Assembly (NCBI RefSeq): GCF_030252165.1
Contig: NZ_CP126969.1
Coordinates: 744,001-808,000, forward strand
Reading direction: 5' to 3'
Origin: Corynebacterium breve
GTDB lineage: Bacteria; Actinomycetota; Actinomycetes; Mycobacteriales; Mycobacteriaceae
Length of the DNA stretch: 64,000 bases
This document shows positions 53,545-63,352 of the stretch, piece by piece. Within the stretch, counting starts at the first letter, position 1. Every line of letters starts with the position of its first letter. Below the pieces are notes generated by a model. The model saw only the letters and a program-made list of their open reading frames with translations, was not told where the DNA came from and did not search any database. The position numbers and the translations under genes are program-made.

Positions 53545-54299
53545 ACGCGCCTCTGACAGTCTCTGTTGTTATCCCTGCGCTGAATGAGGAAGCTACGGTG
53601 GCCGATGTTGTCCGAGCGGTCCTTGTAGACAACCCGCTGGAAGTCCTGGTCATAGATTCGTCGTCAAGCGATGCAACAGCATCCAAAGCACAGGCGGCAG
53701 GGGCGACGGTGCTGTCGTGGAGCGATATCGCACCTGAGATCCCAACTCGTCCAGGGAAAGGCGAGGCGTTGTGGCGTGGGGTGAAGGCTGCGCGAGGCGA
53801 CGTCGTTGTGTTCGTGGATGCTGACCTCACTGAAGTTCCGCCTCACGTCGTTTCGCGGCTCGCATTACCGCTGCAGGATCCGCAGGTCCACATGGTCAAG
53901 GCGGACTATGCCAGGACTCTCGATGGGGCCCCATCTGGAGGCGGGCGGGTCACCGAGCTCACGGCCAAGCCCCTCCTGCGTACGTACTTTCCTGCGATTA
54001 GCCACATCAATCAGCCGCTTGCTGGCGAATACGCTTTACGACGATCCACTGCCCTCGACGTCCCCTTCATCAGTGGGTACGGCGTTGAATCCGGGCTGCT
54101 CATCGACATCAGCGAGCGCTGCGGAGGGTCCGCGATTACCCAGGTAGATTTGGGCACACGCTCACATCGGAATCGGCCACTCGCGGAGTTAGGGCCGATG
54201 GCGCAAGTTGTTGCCCACAGCATCCTTGGACGTGCGGGAGTGCTTCCGGAAGAAGTCGCAGTACCTGATCAACGGCCAGCCTGGAACACGCTAGGATAA
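53541..54299 (+). CDS. gpgS: Glucosyl-3-phosphoglycerate synthase
   Basis: 252 residues, a GT-A glycosyltransferase of family GT81. The NDP-sugar site DADLTEVPP (DxD type) and VSVVIPALNEEATVADVV are typical. GpgS joins glucose to 3-phosphoglycerate, the first step to 6-O-methylglucose lipopolysaccharide in mycobacteria. The start ATG 53541 overlaps the folP2 stop. Confidence 0.88.
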   Translation: MNAPLTVSVVIPALNEEATVADVVRAVLVDNPLEVLVIDSSSSDATASKAQAAGATVLSWSDIAPEIPTRPGKGEALWRGVKAARGDVVVFVDADLTEVPPHVVSRLALPLQDPQVHMVKADYARTLDGAPSGGGRVTELTAKPLLRTYFPAISHINQPLAGEYALRRSTALDVPFISGYGVESGLLIDISERCGGSAITQVDLGTRSHRNRPLAELGPMAQVVAHSILGRAGVLPEEVAVPDQRPAWNTLG

Positions 54300-54304
54300 C
54301 GGTT

Positions 54305-54601
54305 ATGTTTTCGTGGATTCTGCTCATCGTCATCGTTGCAGCTGTTGCTGTTTTCGGCACCTGGGTGTTCGGCCGGATGTTTGGCCGAGGCGAGCTCTTG
54401 CCTCCGATGGAGGAGACACAGGATGTCATCGCCTCTAACCGTAAAGCGATCGAAGAGAACCGAGTTGAGGACGTTCGCCTTGAGGTCGTGCCACGCGGCT
54501 ACCGCCAAGATCAGGTGGACGCTTTGATCGCACAACTACTTGATCGTGCTTCTGCCAGCGCAAACGACGACCTTGAACCGCTAGTCGACAAAAAGAAGTA
54601 G
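54305..54601 (+). CDS. DivIVA-domain-like membrane protein
   Basis: 98 residues: an N-terminal transmembrane segment (about 4-25) and a DivIVA-like motif GYRQDQVDALIAQLLDRA. It corresponds in position to the small protein between gpgS and the DUF3117 gene in mycobacteria. It may link to growth or cell-wall placement, but that is inference. Confidence 0.75.
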   Translation: MFSWILLIVIVAAVAVFGTWVFGRMFGRGELLPPMEETQDVIASNRKAIEENRVEDVRLEVVPRGYRQDQVDALIAQLLDRASASANDDLEPLVDKKK

Positions 54602-54643
54602 AATAGGTAGGGTAAATCGTTTGCAGTGAAGGAGTTTGATCCA

Positions 54644-54814
54644 ATGGCAGCAATGAAGCCACGGACCGGAAACGGCCCGATGGAAGCGGTGGAAGAATCC
54701 CGAAAGATCGTTATGCGCATCCCATCCGATGGTGGCGGTCGTCTGGTCGTAGAGATGAGCAAGGAAGAGGCTGCCGAGTTGGGCGCGCTGCTCGTCGCTG
54801 CTGCAGAAGCATAA
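54644..54814 (+). CDS. DUF3117 small protein
   Basis: 56 residues with the whole-length DUF3117 signature (AAMKPRTGNGPMEAVEESRKIVMRIPSDGGGRLVVEM). Function unknown, conserved across actinobacteria. ATG 54644 is the start, with GGAG nine bases upstream. Confidence 0.9.
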   Translation: MAAMKPRTGNGPMEAVEESRKIVMRIPSDGGGRLVVEMSKEEAAELGALLVAAAEA

Positions 54815-54873
54815 ACTTCATAACAATCTAGGCAAATCGTTCGCTCGCGAAGAGAACCGGTAGGCTGCTTAAC

Positions 54874-55740
54874 ATGCTCAACCATGTTATTGACTTGCTC
54901 GCAGATCCTGCCGATCTTACTCCACTTTCCGGGGCGGACGATTTTTCGCGTTTAGTGTCCGAAAGCGGGCATTCTTTCGACGTGGCAAAACAGGGCTACG
55001 TCACTCTTGCCGCGGGTGCTGGGATCAAGCACCAAGGCGATGATGCTGCCATGGTTGCAGCGCGCGAAACTTTCCTCTCCCAGGGTCACTTTGCCCCTTT
55101 CGTCGAGGCTGTGACTGACGCGGTACACGAAGTATTCGATGAAACGCTTTCCGACGAAGTCCGCACCCCCGCAATCCTCGAAGTGGGCGCTGGCACCGGC
55201 TACTACTTGTCCCATACTTTGGATGACGTCGAAGGCGCTGTGGGCATCGGCCTTGACACATCCGTCCCGGCGGCGAAACTCCTTGCCAAAGCCCATCCGC
55301 GAATCGGCGCTGTGGTTGCGGACGTGTGGCAACGCCTGCCCATCCGCAACAACGTACTGAATGCGATTACCGTGGTCTTCGCCCCACGAAATCCGGCCGA
55401 ATTCGCACGAGTGCTTGCCGACGACGGCCAAGTAGTAGTCCTGACTGCAGACCCCGGCCACCTCGACGAGCTTCGCGACCCACTGGGCATTTTGTCAGTC
55501 GAAGACGGCAAAGTCGAGCGAATGATCGAGCAGGCCGCAGGCTATCTCGCGCCGGTAGGTGATCCGGAACTCATCGAGTTCCCCATGACGCTTGACCGTG
55601 ACTCCATTGCTGCCCAGGTTGGCATGAGTCCATCTGCACGCCACATCGACCCAGCAGATCTTGCGGTACGACTAAGCGCCCTTCCTGACACGATGACTGT
55701 GACAGCAAGGGCGCAGCTCACGCGCTTGGCAAAGAGCTAG
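54874..55740 (+). CDS. RlmA-like SAM-dependent rRNA methyltransferase
   Basis: 288 residues. SAM motif ILEVGAGTGYYLSHTL, FDVAKQGYVTLA and the KHQGDDAAMVAARETFL motif match RlmA/TlrB-type 23S rRNA guanine-N1 methyltransferases. The N-terminal zinc cysteines of E. coli RlmA are absent here, so the metal-binding finger may be lost. It ends four bases inside the convergent GH32-like gene. Confidence 0.8.
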   Translation: MLNHVIDLLADPADLTPLSGADDFSRLVSESGHSFDVAKQGYVTLAAGAGIKHQGDDAAMVAARETFLSQGHFAPFVEAVTDAVHEVFDETLSDEVRTPAILEVGAGTGYYLSHTLDDVEGAVGIGLDTSVPAAKLLAKAHPRIGAVVADVWQRLPIRNNVLNAITVVFAPRNPAEFARVLADDGQVVVLTADPGHLDELRDPLGILSVEDGKVERMIEQAAGYLAPVGDPELIEFPMTLDRDSIAAQVGMSPSARHIDPADLAVRLSALPDTMTVTARAQLTRLAKS

Positions 55741-57119
55741 TTGCCTCGACGCCATTCGCTATGAATGGTTGCGTCTTCGCTGGCGCGCACGCGGATCCCG
55801 TGGATGCCGTTGTGTGGCCAGATGCGGCTAGCCATGACCACGGCGCCACCCCCGGCGTAGACCTCGAGGGTGTTGCCGTCGACGACGATGGAAATGTTGT
55901 CCTCGTCATCGTCGGCAAGCGGTGCCGTAGCTGGCGCGTCTTTTCCGCGGTCTAGTGACAGTTGGTCGCCGGAATGGACGACTGTTGCCACGACATTGTC
56001 GTCACCGTCGATAATTTCTGCGCGGACCTCGGCGCCCGATGGAATCTCACACAAAGCCGTCCAGAACTTCGCGTGCTCCGACGCTGCAATCGCGTCGGGC
56101 AGGCCACGGGCCGGGGTTTGGTAGAGTTTGCCGCCCTGCAAGGTGACCACGCGAGGGAGGGACAACGTGTTTGCCCAGCCTTCGGCTTCCCACGAAGGCT
56201 GGGTGGTTGCGTCGTCGCCACGCCCGATGCCATTAAACAGGCCGAAGATGAATGCCTCGGCGTAGCGCCGTTCTTCAGAGACAGTGCCAGCAGTGAGGTT
56301 GGTGTTGCGGGGGCGGGTGAAATCGTGCCCAAAGTCGACTCGTTGGAATGGTGTAGCCACGGTAAATTCCGCGCCACTGAGCTGGCCGACGATATATCCC
56401 GAGTGGTCCAGGCCGTCACGCTCGAGCGTGAGGAGGAGAAGGTCGTAGATTTCTTGGTCTACCTCGTCGCGCAAACGAATGATACGAGGCGAAACCATGA
56501 TCGGATCGTCAGGAAGACCAGTATCGCCGACGAATGTCAGCGCATCGAGCAGTTCCCAGTCTTTGCCATCAGGAGATTCCAGGACTACTGGAACTGGTGC
56601 GTCTGACTCGCCGGAGCTGGTCACCATGAGCCAGCCCGAGTGTCCCTGATCGCGATCATCCGCGGATTCCCAATCGGGAATCACACACGGGGAGCGGAAC
56701 CGAGAGAACTCCTTGGAATCCGCGATAGCCACGCCCACCCGGTGGACTGAGGGATCTAGTGCCAACGGGTCTTCAGTGACTTCTGCGAGTCGGTCGACCT
56801 CATCGACGCGGGCAATCTGCACCGATGTGCCCGCTGCGGTGACAGAGGTGAAAAACAGGTCCGCGCCACCGTTATCAGCGACTACCGAGCCGGCAAGCAC
56901 ATCAATCTCTCCACCTTTTGGAGCGATGACGTCGGGGCAGACCATCCAATCGAATGGTCCTTCTTCACTCATTTGGTGGCCCCAGCGTGCAGGCTGGTCG
57001 GGCGCGGGGCGGTACTGATACAGCATGTGCCAGTTGTCGCCGTCGCGCAGCATGCCAGCTGCGGCTTCCAGTATTCCGTTTTCTGCGGTGACGTGGAGTT
57101 CAGGTCGAAGCGAAGTCAA
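55737..57119 (-). CDS. GH32-like five-blade propeller protein, active site degenerate
   Basis: 460 residues resembling levanase/invertase proteins: WHMLYQYRPAPDQPARWGHQMS matches the family after the nucleophile motif, and FRSPCVIPDWE matches the second region. The nucleophile motif WMNDPNG is not seen (the segment reads EAAAGMLRDG) and RDP is replaced by RSP. TTG 57119 is chosen because GAGGAAGG lies eight bases before it. It ends near glgA on the same strand. Catalytic activity is doubtful. Confidence 0.72.
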   Translation of the reverse strand: MTSLRPELHVTAENGILEAAAGMLRDGDNWHMLYQYRPAPDQPARWGHQMSEEGPFDWMVCPDVIAPKGGEIDVLAGSVVADNGGADLFFTSVTAAGTSVQIARVDEVDRLAEVTEDPLALDPSVHRVGVAIADSKEFSRFRSPCVIPDWESADDRDQGHSGWLMVTSSGESDAPVPVVLESPDGKDWELLDALTFVGDTGLPDDPIMVSPRIIRLRDEVDQEIYDLLLLTLERDGLDHSGYIVGQLSGAEFTVATPFQRVDFGHDFTRPRNTNLTAGTVSEERRYAEAFIFGLFNGIGRGDDATTQPSWEAEGWANTLSLPRVVTLQGGKLYQTPARGLPDAIAASEHAKFWTALCEIPSGAEVRAEIIDGDDNVVATVVHSGDQLSLDRGKDAPATAPLADDDEDNISIVVDGNTLEVYAGGGAVVMASRIWPHNGIHGIRVRASEDATIHSEWRRGN

Positions 57120-57139
57120 TAGAAATCCTTCCTCTCGAA

Positions 57140-58294
57140 CTAGATCAAGGACTTGTAGATGTCCACGGTTTGCTGTGCGATGGTTGCCCACGAGAACTTG
57201 TCCTTGGCGCGCGCCAATCCAGCCTTGGCAAAAGTCTCGGTCTTGTCCTTGTCGGCTACGAGCGCGTTGACAGCCTCGGCGATATCGCGTTCGAATGTTT
57301 CAATGTCGTTCTCGTCGTAGTGGACCAAAGTACCAGTTTCGCCGTCAACGACGACCTCAGGAATGCCACCGACATCGGATGCGACCACGGCGGTTTGGCA
57401 GGCCATTGCTTCAAGGTTCACAATGCCCAGTGGCTCATAGATCGAAGGACATACGAAAACATCAGCAATGGAGTAGATCTCCCGGATCTTCTCCGAAGGG
57501 AGCATGTCTTGGACCCAGATGATGCCCTCGCGGGTCTGCTGGAGTTCTTCGACAAGTGCCTTGGTACGCTCAGCGATCTCTGGGGTATCCGGTGCGCCAG
57601 CGCACAGGACCAGCTGTACGTCGGGATCGAAGTGCCGGGCGGCCTTAATCAAGTGCTCCACGCCCTTCTGGCGGGTGATACGGCCGACGAATGCAGCAAT
57701 CGGGCGGGAAGGGTCTACGCCGATTTCCTCCGCGATTGTGCCTGTGGTCGGGTACCACTTCGCGGTATCAATGCCGTTGAGAACGACATGGATGCGAGAC
57801 TCGTCGATACGTGGGTAGGCCTCAAGGATGGATTTCTTCATACCCGCCGACACCGCAATAACAGCGTCTGCGTACTCCATCGCGTTCTTCTCGGACCACG
57901 AGGACACGTCGTAGCCGCCGCCGAGCTGCTCACGCTTCCACGGGCGGTCAGGCTCCAAGGAGTGAGCGGTTGCAACGTGCGGAATGCCATGCAGTTTGCC
58001 TGCGAGGTGTCCGCCCAGGCCTGCATACCAGGTGTGGGAGTGAACAACATCGATGTTGGATGCTGCATGGGCCATACGAAGACCCGTGGAAAGGGTCTTA
58101 ATTGCGCCGTTTGCGTCTTCCAGCATTGGGTCGACGCCGTGTACGTACACGCCTTCCTTGTCGCGTGGTGCGCCCATGCAGTGGACATCGACTTCCACGA
58201 TCTCACGCATGAAACGGGTGAGTTCTGTGACGTGAACTCCTGCGCCACCGTAGACCTCAGGTGGGTATTCTCTGGACATCATTCCGACTCTCAT
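57140..58294 (-). CDS. glgA: Glycogen synthase / alpha-maltose-1-phosphate synthase GlgA/GlgM
   Basis: 384 residues, a GT4-type glucosyltransferase with MMSREYPPEVYGGAGVHVTELTRFM and SVFVCPSIYEPLGIVNLEAMACQTAVVASDVGGIPEVV (the nucleotide-binding region). In actinobacteria this GlgM uses ADP-glucose to make maltose-1-phosphate for the GlgE pathway. It is divergent from glgC by 164 bases. Confidence 0.92.
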   Translation of the reverse strand: MRVGMMSREYPPEVYGGAGVHVTELTRFMREIVEVDVHCMGAPRDKEGVYVHGVDPMLEDANGAIKTLSTGLRMAHAASNIDVVHSHTWYAGLGGHLAGKLHGIPHVATAHSLEPDRPWKREQLGGGYDVSSWSEKNAMEYADAVIAVSAGMKKSILEAYPRIDESRIHVVLNGIDTAKWYPTTGTIAEEIGVDPSRPIAAFVGRITRQKGVEHLIKAARHFDPDVQLVLCAGAPDTPEIAERTKALVEELQQTREGIIWVQDMLPSEKIREIYSIADVFVCPSIYEPLGIVNLEAMACQTAVVASDVGGIPEVVVDGETGTLVHYDENDIETFERDIAEAVNALVADKDKTETFAKAGLARAKDKFSWATIAQQTVDIYKSLI

Positions 58295-58458
58295 GCCTCC
58301 GATACTAGAGACGAAAACTGATCGGTGCAGATACCCATGGGGGCGGATGTTCCCTAAATGCCCCCTTGTTACCCCAAGTGCTACTAAAAGTGTGATGTTT
58401 TCGGAGTGATAGCAATTTTCCCCTGCAAAGTGCCGGGGAAAACAATAAGCTAGATAAC

Positions 58459-59676
58459 GTGAAGACTAAGCCAAATGTTCTAGCCATTGTTCTTGCGGGT
58501 GGTGAAGGCAAGCGCCTTTTCCCCCTCACCGCTGACCGCGCAAAGCCAGCTGTACCTTTTGGCGGTAACTACCGCCTAGTCGACTTCGTATTGTCGAACT
58601 TGGTCAACGCAGGCTTTCTCAAAATCGCCGTCCTGACCCAGTACAAGTCCCACTCGCTTGACCGCCACATTGCGACCGCATGGAACGTGTCCGGCCCAAC
58701 CCCGCAGTACATCGCTTCCGTGCCAGCGCAGCAGCGCCGTGGCAAGCGCTGGTACAACGGCTCCGCCGACGCTATTGTCCAGTCCCTGAACCTGATCTAC
58801 GACGAAAAGCCTGATTACGTCATCGTCTTCGGCGCAGACCACGTCTACCGGATGGATCCAGGCCAAATGCTGGAAGATCACATCGAGTCCGGCAAGGCGG
58901 CAACCGTTGCTGGTATTCGAGTGCCACGCGAAGAAGCTACCGCCTTTGGTGTCATCCAGGCTGATGACGATGGAACCATCACCGAGTTCTTGGAAAAGCC
59001 ATCTGACCCTCCTGGGACTCCAGATGATCCAAACATGGCGTACGCGTCCATGGGTAACTACATCTTCTCCACTGAGGCACTGGTTCAGGCGCTGCTGGAA
59101 GACGAACAGAACGACGAGTCCGACCACGACATGGGCGGCGACATCATCCCTTACTTCGTCTCCAAGGGTGAGGCAAACGTCTACGACTTCTCTACAAACG
59201 AAGTCCCAGGCGCCACCGAGCGCGACAAGGGATACTGGCGCGACGTCGGTACCATCGACTCGTTCTACGAGGCACACATGGACCTGATCTCGGTTCACCC
59301 AATCTTTAACCTGTACAACAAGTCGTGGCCAATCCACTCCACCGAGGATGGCAACTTGCCTCCTGCGAAGTTCGTCCAGGGTGGTATCGCGCAGTCCTCG
59401 ATGGTGTCCCCAGGTTCGATCATCTCGGGTGCAACTGTGCGTAACTCCGTCCTTGCCACCGACGTCCGCGTTGAAGAAGGCGCAACCGTTGAAGGTTCCG
59501 TGCTTCTTCCAGGCGTGCGTGTTGGTCGCGGCGCGGTTGTCCGCCATGCGATTCTGGACAAGAACGTCTACGTCTCCGATGGCGAGATCATCGGTGTCGA
59601 CGCGGCACGGGACGAGGCACGCTTCAAGGTGTCCCCAGGCGGCGTTGTGGTCGTCGGAAAGAGCGAAGTGGTGTAG
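58459..59676 (+). CDS. glgC: Glucose-1-phosphate adenylyltransferase
   Basis: 405 residues. Pyrophosphorylase motif [25 protein letters not shown] and the family signature [35 protein letters not shown]. Left-handed beta-helix C-terminus. It makes ADP-glucose for glgA. Starts at GTG 58459. Confidence 0.96.
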   Translation: MKTKPNVLAIVLAGGEGKRLFPLTADRAKPAVPFGGNYRLVDFVLSNLVNAGFLKIAVLTQYKSHSLDRHIATAWNVSGPTPQYIASVPAQQRRGKRWYNGSADAIVQSLNLIYDEKPDYVIVFGADHVYRMDPGQMLEDHIESGKAATVAGIRVPREEATAFGVIQADDDGTITEFLEKPSDPPGTPDDPNMAYASMGNYIFSTEALVQALLEDEQNDESDHDMGGDIIPYFVSKGEANVYDFSTNEVPGATERDKGYWRDVGTIDSFYEAHMDLISVHPIFNLYNKSWPIHSTEDGNLPPAKFVQGGIAQSSMVSPGSIISGATVRNSVLATDVRVEEGATVEGSVLLPGVRVGRGAVVRHAILDKNVYVSDGEIIGVDAARDEARFKVSPGGVVVVGKSEVV

Positions 59677-59701
59677 CTCTTTCGGCTAGAACCCGAATTG
59701 C

Positions 59702-59764
59702 AAAGCTCGAACGCCCTAGATCGCGCTTCTCGCTGGAGAAGGACGACTAGGGCGTTCGGGCTTT
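59702..59764. terminator. Hairpin terminator after glgC
   Basis: Arms CGAACGCCCTAG (59708-59719) and CTAGGGCGTTCG (59747-59758) are exact complements, extendable to about 18 bp with one G-T wobble. It lies between glgC and the convergent methyltransferase gene. Confidence 0.75.
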
Positions 59765-59797
59765 GGCGTTCGGAATGTGGCCAGGCCACCAAGAAAA

Positions 59798-60445
59798 CTA
59801 GGCCTTGCGAACCACCATGGTGAGCCCCGCGCCAAGTGGCAGGCGCACAACCAACGCATCGTCAAGCGTGTCGACGAGCGCATCTGCTTCACGCGCAGCC
59901 TCTGTGTCGCGGTCCTTGCGGGTCTGGTCGGCCAAGGTGCCATCCAACAAAGCATCGGCAATGACCAACGCGCCGCCGGGGGTGAGCAGCGGAAACGCCT
60001 GGGAGATAATGGTGGGCAGGTCCATCGGCGCTACATCCGCATAAACAAGCTGGTAGGAGGAGGGCGCAAGGCGATGGATCACATCAACGGGGTTCGAGGT
60101 CAGGAAGCGGCCCCGTGATGGAGCAAAGCCCGCATCGCGGAACGCAGCCTTCGCGCGGGTCTGATGCTCCGCCTCCGGATCGATACATGTCACTGTCGTT
60201 TTGCCTGGGAGTCCGTTGAGTAGGTAGAGCCCAACCAAGCCGGCGGCTGGCGTGATCGCGATGGCGCCGCCGGAATCAGGGTGGGAGGTGGTGGCCGCCA
60301 AGCCACTAAGAAAACGGCCGGTCATGTCGTCGGGGACGTTGAGACGGAATTCGTCAGCGTCGGCACGTGCGGCGACTATCGCCTCGGCCTCTTCGGTGGA
60401 GGAGACGATGTACTCTTCGATGGCTTTATAGGCTGTATCACTCAC
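59798..60445 (-). CDS. O-methyltransferase, Rv1220c-type
   Basis: 215 residues of the class I SAM methyltransferase fold of the catechol O-methyltransferase-like group: IAITPAAGLVGLYLLNGLPG, TCIDPEAEHQTRAKAAFRDAGF, VYADVAPMDLPTIISQAFPLLTPGGALVIADALLDG. Acceptor unknown. In M. tuberculosis Rv1220c also precedes sigE. The gene diverges from sigE by about 128 bases. Confidence 0.84.
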   Translation of the reverse strand: MSDTAYKAIEEYIVSSTEEAEAIVAARADADEFRLNVPDDMTGRFLSGLAATTSHPDSGGAIAITPAAGLVGLYLLNGLPGKTTVTCIDPEAEHQTRAKAAFRDAGFAPSRGRFLTSNPVDVIHRLAPSSYQLVYADVAPMDLPTIISQAFPLLTPGGALVIADALLDGTLADQTRKDRDTEAAREADALVDTLDDALVVRLPLGAGLTMVVRKA

Positions 60446-60573
60446 ACTGGCTATTCTAGGGAAAGTCCTTTCCGCAGGGGATTGCCACCCGCAGCGAGTT
60501 GGCAGGTTCCCTCACAGAATGCTTTTAACTCAATTTCTGGCTATTGAAAGTGAGATAGGGAACAATAGTTTCT

Positions 60574-61209
60574 ATGACCACAGTTGAGAATCACCCTTTG
60601 GAGAGTGACTCTTCCATTTCCCTTGGTGCGGAGGAGCTCACCGGCACCGCAGCTTTCGACGCGGGTCAGGGAGATATGCCGTCGTGGTCCGAGCTGGTCG
60701 CTGAGCACGCTGATAGTGTTTACCGCCTCGCGTTCCGCCTTTCGGGTAACCAGCATGATGCCGAAGACTTGACACAAGAAACGTTTATGCGCGTCTTTCG
60801 CAGTCTGAAGAAGTATCAGCCTGGCACCTTTGAAGGTTGGCTGCACCGCATCACCACTAATCTCTTCTTGGACATGGTGCGCCACCGAAACAAAATCCGC
60901 ATGGAGGCGTTGCCTGAAGATTATGAACGTGTCCCAGGCACTGACATGACACCGGAGCAGGCGTATTCGGTTTCCAACCTCGACCCTGCGTTGCAAGAAG
61001 CACTGGACGAGCTGAGTCCTGACTTCCGCGTAGCAGTTGTACTTTGTGACGTCGTCGGAATGAGCTACGAAGAAATCGCTGACACACTTGGGGTCAAGAT
61101 GGGCACGGTGCGTTCGCGTATTCACCGCGGACGTTCGCAAATTCGTGAATCCCTCGAGGCACAGGCGAAAAACAACGAGGAAGTTCAAGTTCTTCTGCGC
61201 AGCCGTTAG
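60574..61209 (+). CDS. sigE: ECF RNA polymerase sigma factor SigE
   Basis: 211 residues: sigma-2 ([37 protein letters not shown]), linker, and sigma-4 ([38 protein letters not shown]). Envelope-stress sigma factor of the SigE group, consistent with the neighbouring anti-sigma and tatB genes. ATG 60574 is the start. Confidence 0.93.
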   Translation: MTTVENHPLESDSSISLGAEELTGTAAFDAGQGDMPSWSELVAEHADSVYRLAFRLSGNQHDAEDLTQETFMRVFRSLKKYQPGTFEGWLHRITTNLFLDMVRHRNKIRMEALPEDYERVPGTDMTPEQAYSVSNLDPALQEALDELSPDFRVAVVLCDVVGMSYEEIADTLGVKMGTVRSRIHRGRSQIRESLEAQAKNNEEVQVLLRSR

Positions 61210-61315
61210 ACACTTGCCACACACTGAACCAGGCTCAACAGGTCGCCCAAATTAGAGGGTAGCCTGATACTTGACGGCATTAACCACAACTTTGTGCGCG
61301 GAGAGGAGCGAGTGC

Positions 61316-61714
61316 GTGGCATTGAAAAAGCAACACCACCCGGAGCGACGATCATTGCGCCGGCGCCTCCGTATTGAGATCGCCGCGGTGGAGCATCTTA
61401 GCCCTGAAGCGGTAGCGGCGTTCGTCGACGGCGAACTGTCCGAACGAGCTGCCCACCGAGCGCGCGTTCATGTTGTTCACTGCAAGGATTGCCGAGAAGA
61501 AGTTCATGACCAGCGCCGCGCCTCAGAGTATGTGCGTGGCAAGAACCTTGAAGCGTGCGTTCGAGCGCCCCGCGGACTTGTCGATCGATTGGCTAACCTT
61601 ACCCAAGGTTCGGTGAAACCAGGACCGAGCGCGGAGTCAACACCATTGCCTGAGGCCGACGACGTGATGGATAAGATTGAGATGACTCTGCGCGCTTTCA
61701 AGCGTCGCGGCTAG
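61316..61714 (+). CDS. cseE: ZAS-type anti-sigma factor of SigE (CseE/RseA)
   Basis: 132 residues. The N-terminal zinc-associated anti-sigma motif is present: HLSPEAVAAFVDGELSERAAHRARVHVVHCKDC, with His...CxxC ligands. No transmembrane segment; it likely binds SigE in the cytoplasm and releases it on stress. GTG 61316 has GGAGAGGAG upstream. The usual mycobacterial htrA does not follow it. Confidence 0.9.
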   Translation: MALKKQHHPERRSLRRRLRIEIAAVEHLSPEAVAAFVDGELSERAAHRARVHVVHCKDCREEVHDQRRASEYVRGKNLEACVRAPRGLVDRLANLTQGSVKPGPSAESTPLPEADDVMDKIEMTLRAFKRRG

Positions 61715-61751
61715 GCAAGACAGCACAGCGTGCGCGTACTAAGGTGGATGT

Positions 61752-62177
61752 GTGTTTGACAGTATTGGTTGGCTCGAGATTTTCGCCATCATCATTATCG
61801 GGCTTATCGTCATTGGTCCGGAGCGATTGCCTGGAGTCATCGAGGACATCCGCGCCGCAATTTTCGCAGCTCGACGCGCGATCAACAACGCGAAGGCAGA
61901 GCTCAATGGTGACTTTGGGGATGACTTCGAGGAGTTCAAGAAACCTCTCAACACCGTCAGCGAATACGCCGCATTAGGCCCGAAGCGTGCCGTAGCAAAA
62001 GTGCTCTTCGATGAAGATGAGCAGTTTCTCGATCAATTCGATCCGAAGAAGATGCTCGAAGAAGACCCAGCCGCCCCAGCGTCGCCTAAGCAGACAACCC
62101 AAAAGCCGGCCGAACAGCCCGAAGATAAGGGCGATTTTTCGATCGGCGGCGGTTTCTCCTGGGCGGATATTACTTAG
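61752..62177 (+). CDS. tatB: Sec-independent protein translocase subunit TatB
   Basis: 141 residues: an N-terminal transmembrane helix with LEIFAIIIIGLIVIGPERLPG (the conserved Glu and the PERLP motif of TatB), an amphipathic helix (AIFAARRAINNAKAEL), and an acidic, prolines-containing tail. GTG 61752 is the start. It follows the anti-sigma gene by 37 bases. Confidence 0.93.
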   Translation: MFDSIGWLEIFAIIIIGLIVIGPERLPGVIEDIRAAIFAARRAINNAKAELNGDFGDDFEEFKKPLNTVSEYAALGPKRAVAKVLFDEDEQFLDQFDPKKMLEEDPAAPASPKQTTQKPAEQPEDKGDFSIGGGFSWADIT

Positions 62178-62179
62178 CC

Positions 62180-63313
62180 CTATTTACGCGTGACCCCAAG
62201 GTTGAGAGATCTGCCTGCAAGGGAATCCTTACGCACAATGAGCTTATCGACGATTGCGTTAACCGCCTGAGCTGCAGGTGATTCCGGACTCGATACGGAT
62301 AGTGGCGTCCCCTCATCGCCGTGGACTCGTAGCTCGGGATCTAGTGGGACAGAACCGAGCAGAGGTACCTTGGCGCCGGTGAGCACGCTGAGTCGGTCTG
62401 CTACTTGCTGACCACCGCCTTCACCGAAGATGTTCATCACACTTCCGTCAGGCATCGTCATGCCAGCCATATTTTCAATCACACCCGTGACGCGCTGGCG
62501 AGTTTGCTGGGAGATGGAACCAGCGCGCTCAGCAACCTCCGCAGCTGCTGCCTGTGGTGTCGTGACGATCAGGAGTTCGGCATTTGGTACGAGCTGAGCG
62601 ACGGTGATCGCAACGTCACCAGTTCCAGGAGGAAGGTCCATGAAGAGGACATCCAGATCGCCCCAGAACACGTCTGCTAGGAACTGCTGGATAGCGCGGT
62701 GCAGCATTGGACCACGCCACACTACAGGCGCGTTGCCTTCGACGAACTGGCCGATCGAGATATGGCGCACATCGTGAGCGATCGGAGGCATGATCATGTC
62801 TTCCACCATGGTCGGCTGTTGGTCCTCGGATCCCATCAAGCCAGGAACAGAGTGGCCATAGATGTCAGCGTCGACGATACCGACCTTCAGGCCTCGCTTG
62901 GCCATGGCAGTAGCAAGGTTGACCGTCATCGAAGACTTGCCCACACCGCCCTTGCCGGAAGCTACTGCGAAGATGCGCGTGGTACTTCCGGGCTGCGCAA
63001 ACGGAATTACAGGTTCGCTGTGATCACCACGCAGCTTTTGGCGCAGTGCCTTGCGCTGTTCGTCGCTCATGGCGTCCATGGTGACGGATACACTACCCAC
63101 TCCGTCGAGTTCTTCTAGCACAGCGCGGGTGTTGCCCTCGATGGTGTCTCGCATCGGGCAACCAGCGATGGTGAGGTAGATTTCAACAGCTACATCACTG
63201 CCATCGATCTGGACGGATTTGACCATATCCAGCTCGGTGATGGGCTTTCCGATTTCGGGGTCCTCTACGCGGGAAAGCGCGCTGCGAACAGCGGATTCAG
63301 TCAAAGTACTCAT
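62180..63313 (-). CDS. mrp: Mrp/ApbC-type iron-sulfur cluster carrier ATPase
   Basis: 377 residues: an N-terminal DUF59/MIP18 domain (about 1-100), then a P-loop ATPase with VASGKGGVGKSSMTVNLA and GIVDADIYGHSVPGLMG. The C-terminal CxxC of some Mrp proteins is not present (MAGMTMPDGSVMNIFGEGGG), as in other actinobacterial members. It transfers Fe-S clusters. It converges on tatB. Confidence 0.9.
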   Translation of the reverse strand: MSTLTESAVRSALSRVEDPEIGKPITELDMVKSVQIDGSDVAVEIYLTIAGCPMRDTIEGNTRAVLEELDGVGSVSVTMDAMSDEQRKALRQKLRGDHSEPVIPFAQPGSTTRIFAVASGKGGVGKSSMTVNLATAMAKRGLKVGIVDADIYGHSVPGLMGSEDQQPTMVEDMIMPPIAHDVRHISIGQFVEGNAPVVWRGPMLHRAIQQFLADVFWGDLDVLFMDLPPGTGDVAITVAQLVPNAELLIVTTPQAAAAEVAERAGSISQQTRQRVTGVIENMAGMTMPDGSVMNIFGEGGGQQVADRLSVLTGAKVPLLGSVPLDPELRVHGDEGTPLSVSSPESPAAQAVNAIVDKLIVRKDSLAGRSLNLGVTRK

Positions 63314-63352
63314 ATGGGTTTCTAGTATAGTCTGGCCGAAATTGTGCGAAAC

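Noticed and set aside
57170..58321. A 383-codon plus-strand frame covering the glgA gene
   Set aside because: glgA on the minus strand has full GT4 motifs and family length. The antisense frame has no recognisable domain.
58576..59547. A 323-codon minus-strand frame across glgC
   Set aside because: glgC on the plus strand is certain. The antisense translation is a typical codon-bias shadow.
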